Source of the DNA: Lachnobacterium bovis
GTDB taxonomy: Bacteria > Bacillota > Clostridia > Lachnospirales > Lachnospiraceae
Length of the DNA stretch: 64,000 bases
Reading direction: 5' to 3'
Assembly (NCBI RefSeq): GCF_900111325.1
Contig: NZ_FOGW01000006.1
Location: 79,626-143,625, forward strand
Numbering within the stretch: position 1 is the first letter of the stretch; every line of letters starts with the position of its first letter. Shown here piece by piece: positions 62,688 through 64,000 of this stretch. The notes under the pieces were generated by a model, which did not search any database, had not been told where the DNA came from, and saw only the letters and a program-made list of their open reading frames with translations. Position numbers and translations under genes: made by a program.

Positions 62688-63314
62688 ATGGCAAGTAAGG
62701 TGTACGACATAAAAAGTATTAGAAAAAAATTAAAAAAAGAACTTGATAAAGATAGATATGAACATACTAAAGGCGTTATGTATACTGCGGCGTGTTTAGC
62801 TATGTCAACAGGTTACGAAGACATTGATAAAGCTATGCTTGCGGGGTTGTTACATGACTGTGCTAAATGTATATCTGATAGTGAAAAGATTGCTATTTGT
62901 CGAGATGCCGATGTTGAAATAGCTCCAGTTGAAATTCAAAATCCATTTTTGTTGCATTCTAAAGCTGGAGCGATTGTAGCAAGAGATAAATATGGAATCG
63001 AAGACGAAGAAATATTAAATGCTATACGTGTCCATACTACAGGAATGCCAAATATGAGTTTATTAGATAAGATAGTATATGTGGCGGATTATATAGAACC
63101 AAGAAGAAATAGAATGCCTAGACTTCAATTTATTAGAAAAAAAGCATTTGAAGATATAGATAAATGTGTTGCATATATTTCAGGTGATACTTTAAAATAT
63201 TTACAGTCTAAAAAAGGTTCGATAGATAAAACTAGTGAATTGACTTATGAATATTATAAAGATTATATTCGTGGGGATATGAAGACTGTTTCAGAAGAAA
63301 AATTGGAGGATTAA
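62688..63314 (+). CDS. yqeK: YqeK-type HD hydrolase, bis(5'-nucleosyl)-tetraphosphatase (symmetrical)
   Basis: 208 residues. HD-domain motifs: YEHTKGVMYTAACLA, GLLHDCAKCIS (His-Asp), LHSKAGAIVARDKYGI and KIVYVADYIEPRR. YqeK cleaves Ap4A to ADP. The ATG at 62688 directly abuts GAAGGG, whereas GTG 62700 lies 12 bases after it, so the start is unsure. Followed by rsfS. Confidence 0.92.
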   Translation: MASKVYDIKSIRKKLKKELDKDRYEHTKGVMYTAACLAMSTGYEDIDKAMLAGLLHDCAKCISDSEKIAICRDADVEIAPVEIQNPFLLHSKAGAIVARDKYGIEDEEILNAIRVHTTGMPNMSLLDKIVYVADYIEPRRNRMPRLQFIRKKAFEDIDKCVAYISGDTLKYLQSKKGSIDKTSELTYEYYKDYIRGDMKTVSEEKLED

Positions 63315-63316
63315 TG

Positions 63317-63655
63317 ATGGAATTATTAGAAGTAGTAAAAAAAATTGCTTGTGCATTAGATGAAAAAAAAGCATTAGATGTAAAGATTTTAGATATAACA
63401 AAAATTTCTGTTTTGGCAGATTATTTTATTTTAGCTAGTGGTGAAAATTCAAATCAATTACAAGCTATGATAGATATTGTTGAAGAAACAATGTATAAAT
63501 GTGGAATTAATAGTAAACGTGTAGAGGGTAGTGCTAATTCTGCATGGGTGTTAATGGATTATGATGATGTAGTAATTCATGTATTTAGCAAAGAAGAAAG
63601 AGAATTCTACAATCTTGACAAAGTTTGGTCAGATGGTGAAGTTGTAGAGTTTTAA
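63317..63655 (+). CDS. rsfS: Ribosome silencing factor RsfS
   Basis: 112 residues from the second of two adjacent ATGs, 7 bases after GGAGG; 63314 is the alternative. The core KALDVKILDITKISVLADYF and ILASGENSNQLQAMIDIVEE is the RsfS signature, followed by VEGSANSAWVLMDYDDVVIHVF. It binds uL14 and blocks subunit joining. Last gene before the IS element. Confidence 0.95.
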   Translation: MELLEVVKKIACALDEKKALDVKILDITKISVLADYFILASGENSNQLQAMIDIVEETMYKCGINSKRVEGSANSAWVLMDYDDVVIHVFSKEEREFYNLDKVWSDGEVVEF

Positions 63656-63664
63656 AGAGATAAT

Positions 63665-63690
63665 AAAAAAGCCATTCGCTAGTTTAATTG
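63665..63690 (+). terminator. Left arm of a disrupted rsfS terminator
   Basis: AAAAAAGCCATTCGCTA (63665-63681) has the look of a terminator left arm, but no matching TAGCGAATGGC follows; IS-like sequence begins within about 10 bases. The right arm may lie beyond the element, outside the window. Confidence 0.5.
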
Positions 63691-64000
63691 TGATATGTAC
63701 CCAGAATCCTGGACACATATTTATGAACTAGGCGGAACACATGGATGCTATCCTGTATTGTACAGGTGGCATCCATTTTGTTTTTGCCTGAATTCTTTTG
63801 TTATTGTAGTAATCTATATATTCTTCAATCGCTTTTGAAAAGTCTTCAAAAGAAGCATAGTCTTTCTCATAGCCATAATACATCTCATTTTTTAATCTTC
63901 CAAAGAATGTCTCCATAATACAATTATCATAGCAGTTACCTTTTCGAGACATAGATTGAATAATTCCATGTTCCTTTAAAGCAGTTCTATAATTCGCATG
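63690..64000 (-). mobile_element. IS3-family insertion sequence, partial
   Basis: The end of an element enters at about 63690-63696. A probable terminal repeat, TGTACCCAGAATCCTGGACA, covers 63696-63715. The transposase gene is on the minus strand and runs off the window. The far end and target-site duplication are not visible. Confidence 0.8.
63728..64000 (-). CDS. IS3-family transposase (OrfB), C-terminal part
   Basis: 91 codons of the 3' end; the reading frame is open to the last base, so the start lies outside. QSMSRKGNCYDNCIMETFFG is the conserved integrase core segment that carries the third acidic catalytic residue (Glu in MET). YEEYIDYYNNKRI-type and PPVQYR endings are typical of this family. 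Intact over the visible part. Expression would need the upstream OrfA/frameshift region, not seen. Confidence 0.92.
   Translation of the reverse strand, partial: HANYRTALKEHGIIQSMSRKGNCYDNCIMETFFGRLKNEMYYGYEKDYASFEDFSKAIEEYIDYYNNKRIQAKTKWMPPVQYRIASMCSA

Noticed and set aside
1..64000. tRNA or rRNA genes
   Set aside because: No GC-rich stretches or recognisable tRNA arms were noticed in any intergenic gap; a tRNA scan was not run.

Overview
The window is a contiguous piece of chromosome from a low-GC, anaerobic, Gram-positive bacterium of the Clostridia, most likely a Lachnospiraceae-type organism. The evidence is the AT-rich sequence with GGAGG-type ribosome sites, a Na+-pumping decarboxylase operon and an Rnf complex as the energetic machinery, Firmicutes-type gene order (yicC-remA-gmk-rpoZ; rpmB / asp23-DAK2-recG; rplU-prp-rpmA-obgE; yhbY-nadD-yqeK-rsfS) and spore-lineage genes such as gerW. 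Genus-level assignment is inference. Nearly all of the window is core genome; the only mobile DNA is an IS3-family element running off the right end.

Layout. 1-167: 3' end of scpB. 428-5609: five-gene biotin-dependent decarboxylase operon (acyl-CoA-type carboxyltransferase, gamma, biotin carrier, beta pump, oxaloacetate-type carboxyltransferase). 5825-10716: RpiR-type regulator, flavoprotein, cmk, ispH, rpsA. 10752-11789: a promoter/terminator-bounded leader RNA, then a lone cheR. 11821-13179: palindromic and tandem-repeat DNA and a YprB-like exonuclease on the minus strand. 13498-18591: rnfCDGEAB, facing apbE (18741-19817), whose product flavinylates RnfD and RnfG. 19987-26985: proB, DUF896, 5-FTHF cyclo-ligase, proA, miaB, NusG-II protein, Gx transporter, ruvA, ruvB. 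27138-34626: zapA, U32 peptidase, FtsW/RodA protein, class B PBP, two small-envelope genes, gerW. 34754-39284: rpmB (minus), then asp23, DAK2/FakA, recG. 39372-41117: RqcH-type NFACT protein (minus). 41297-49985: yicC, remA, gmk, rpoZ, rimO, pgsA, cinA C-domain, rsmD, coaD, a coiled-coil protein, two pseudouridine synthases, recU. 50120-55256: hisZ-hisG-hisD-hisB-hisIE. 55261-59013: TIGR03960/TIGR03936 pair and a short RNase E/G. 59165-63655: rplU-prp-rpmA, obgE, yhbY, nadD, yqeK, rsfS. 63690-64000: IS3-family end.

How the genes work together. The decarboxylase operon and Rnf are both ion pumps and together suggest an energy metabolism built on sodium/proton gradients and ferredoxin. HisG is the short form and needs the adjacent HisZ. 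Prp is encoded next to the L27 gene whose N-terminal extension it should remove. The FtsW-type protein and class B PBP form an overlapping gene pair and probably a glycosyltransferase/transpeptidase pair.

Most interesting observations: a degenerate HisF-like domain fused in front of HisIE, with both catalytic Asp positions lost and the HisE metal site eroded; a decarboxylase operon holding all three transcarboxylase-type parts plus a Na+ pump, whose acyl-CoA carboxyltransferase has altered oxyanion-hole motifs; an unassigned leader with mutually exclusive pairings upstream of cheR; a tandem repeat that duplicates the stop codon of the exonuclease gene; an RNase E/G lacking the zinc-link; palindromes over two promoters; and an IS inserted in the rsfS terminator. 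I saw no CRISPR array, rRNA or tRNA, and no clearly new defence or biosynthetic system.
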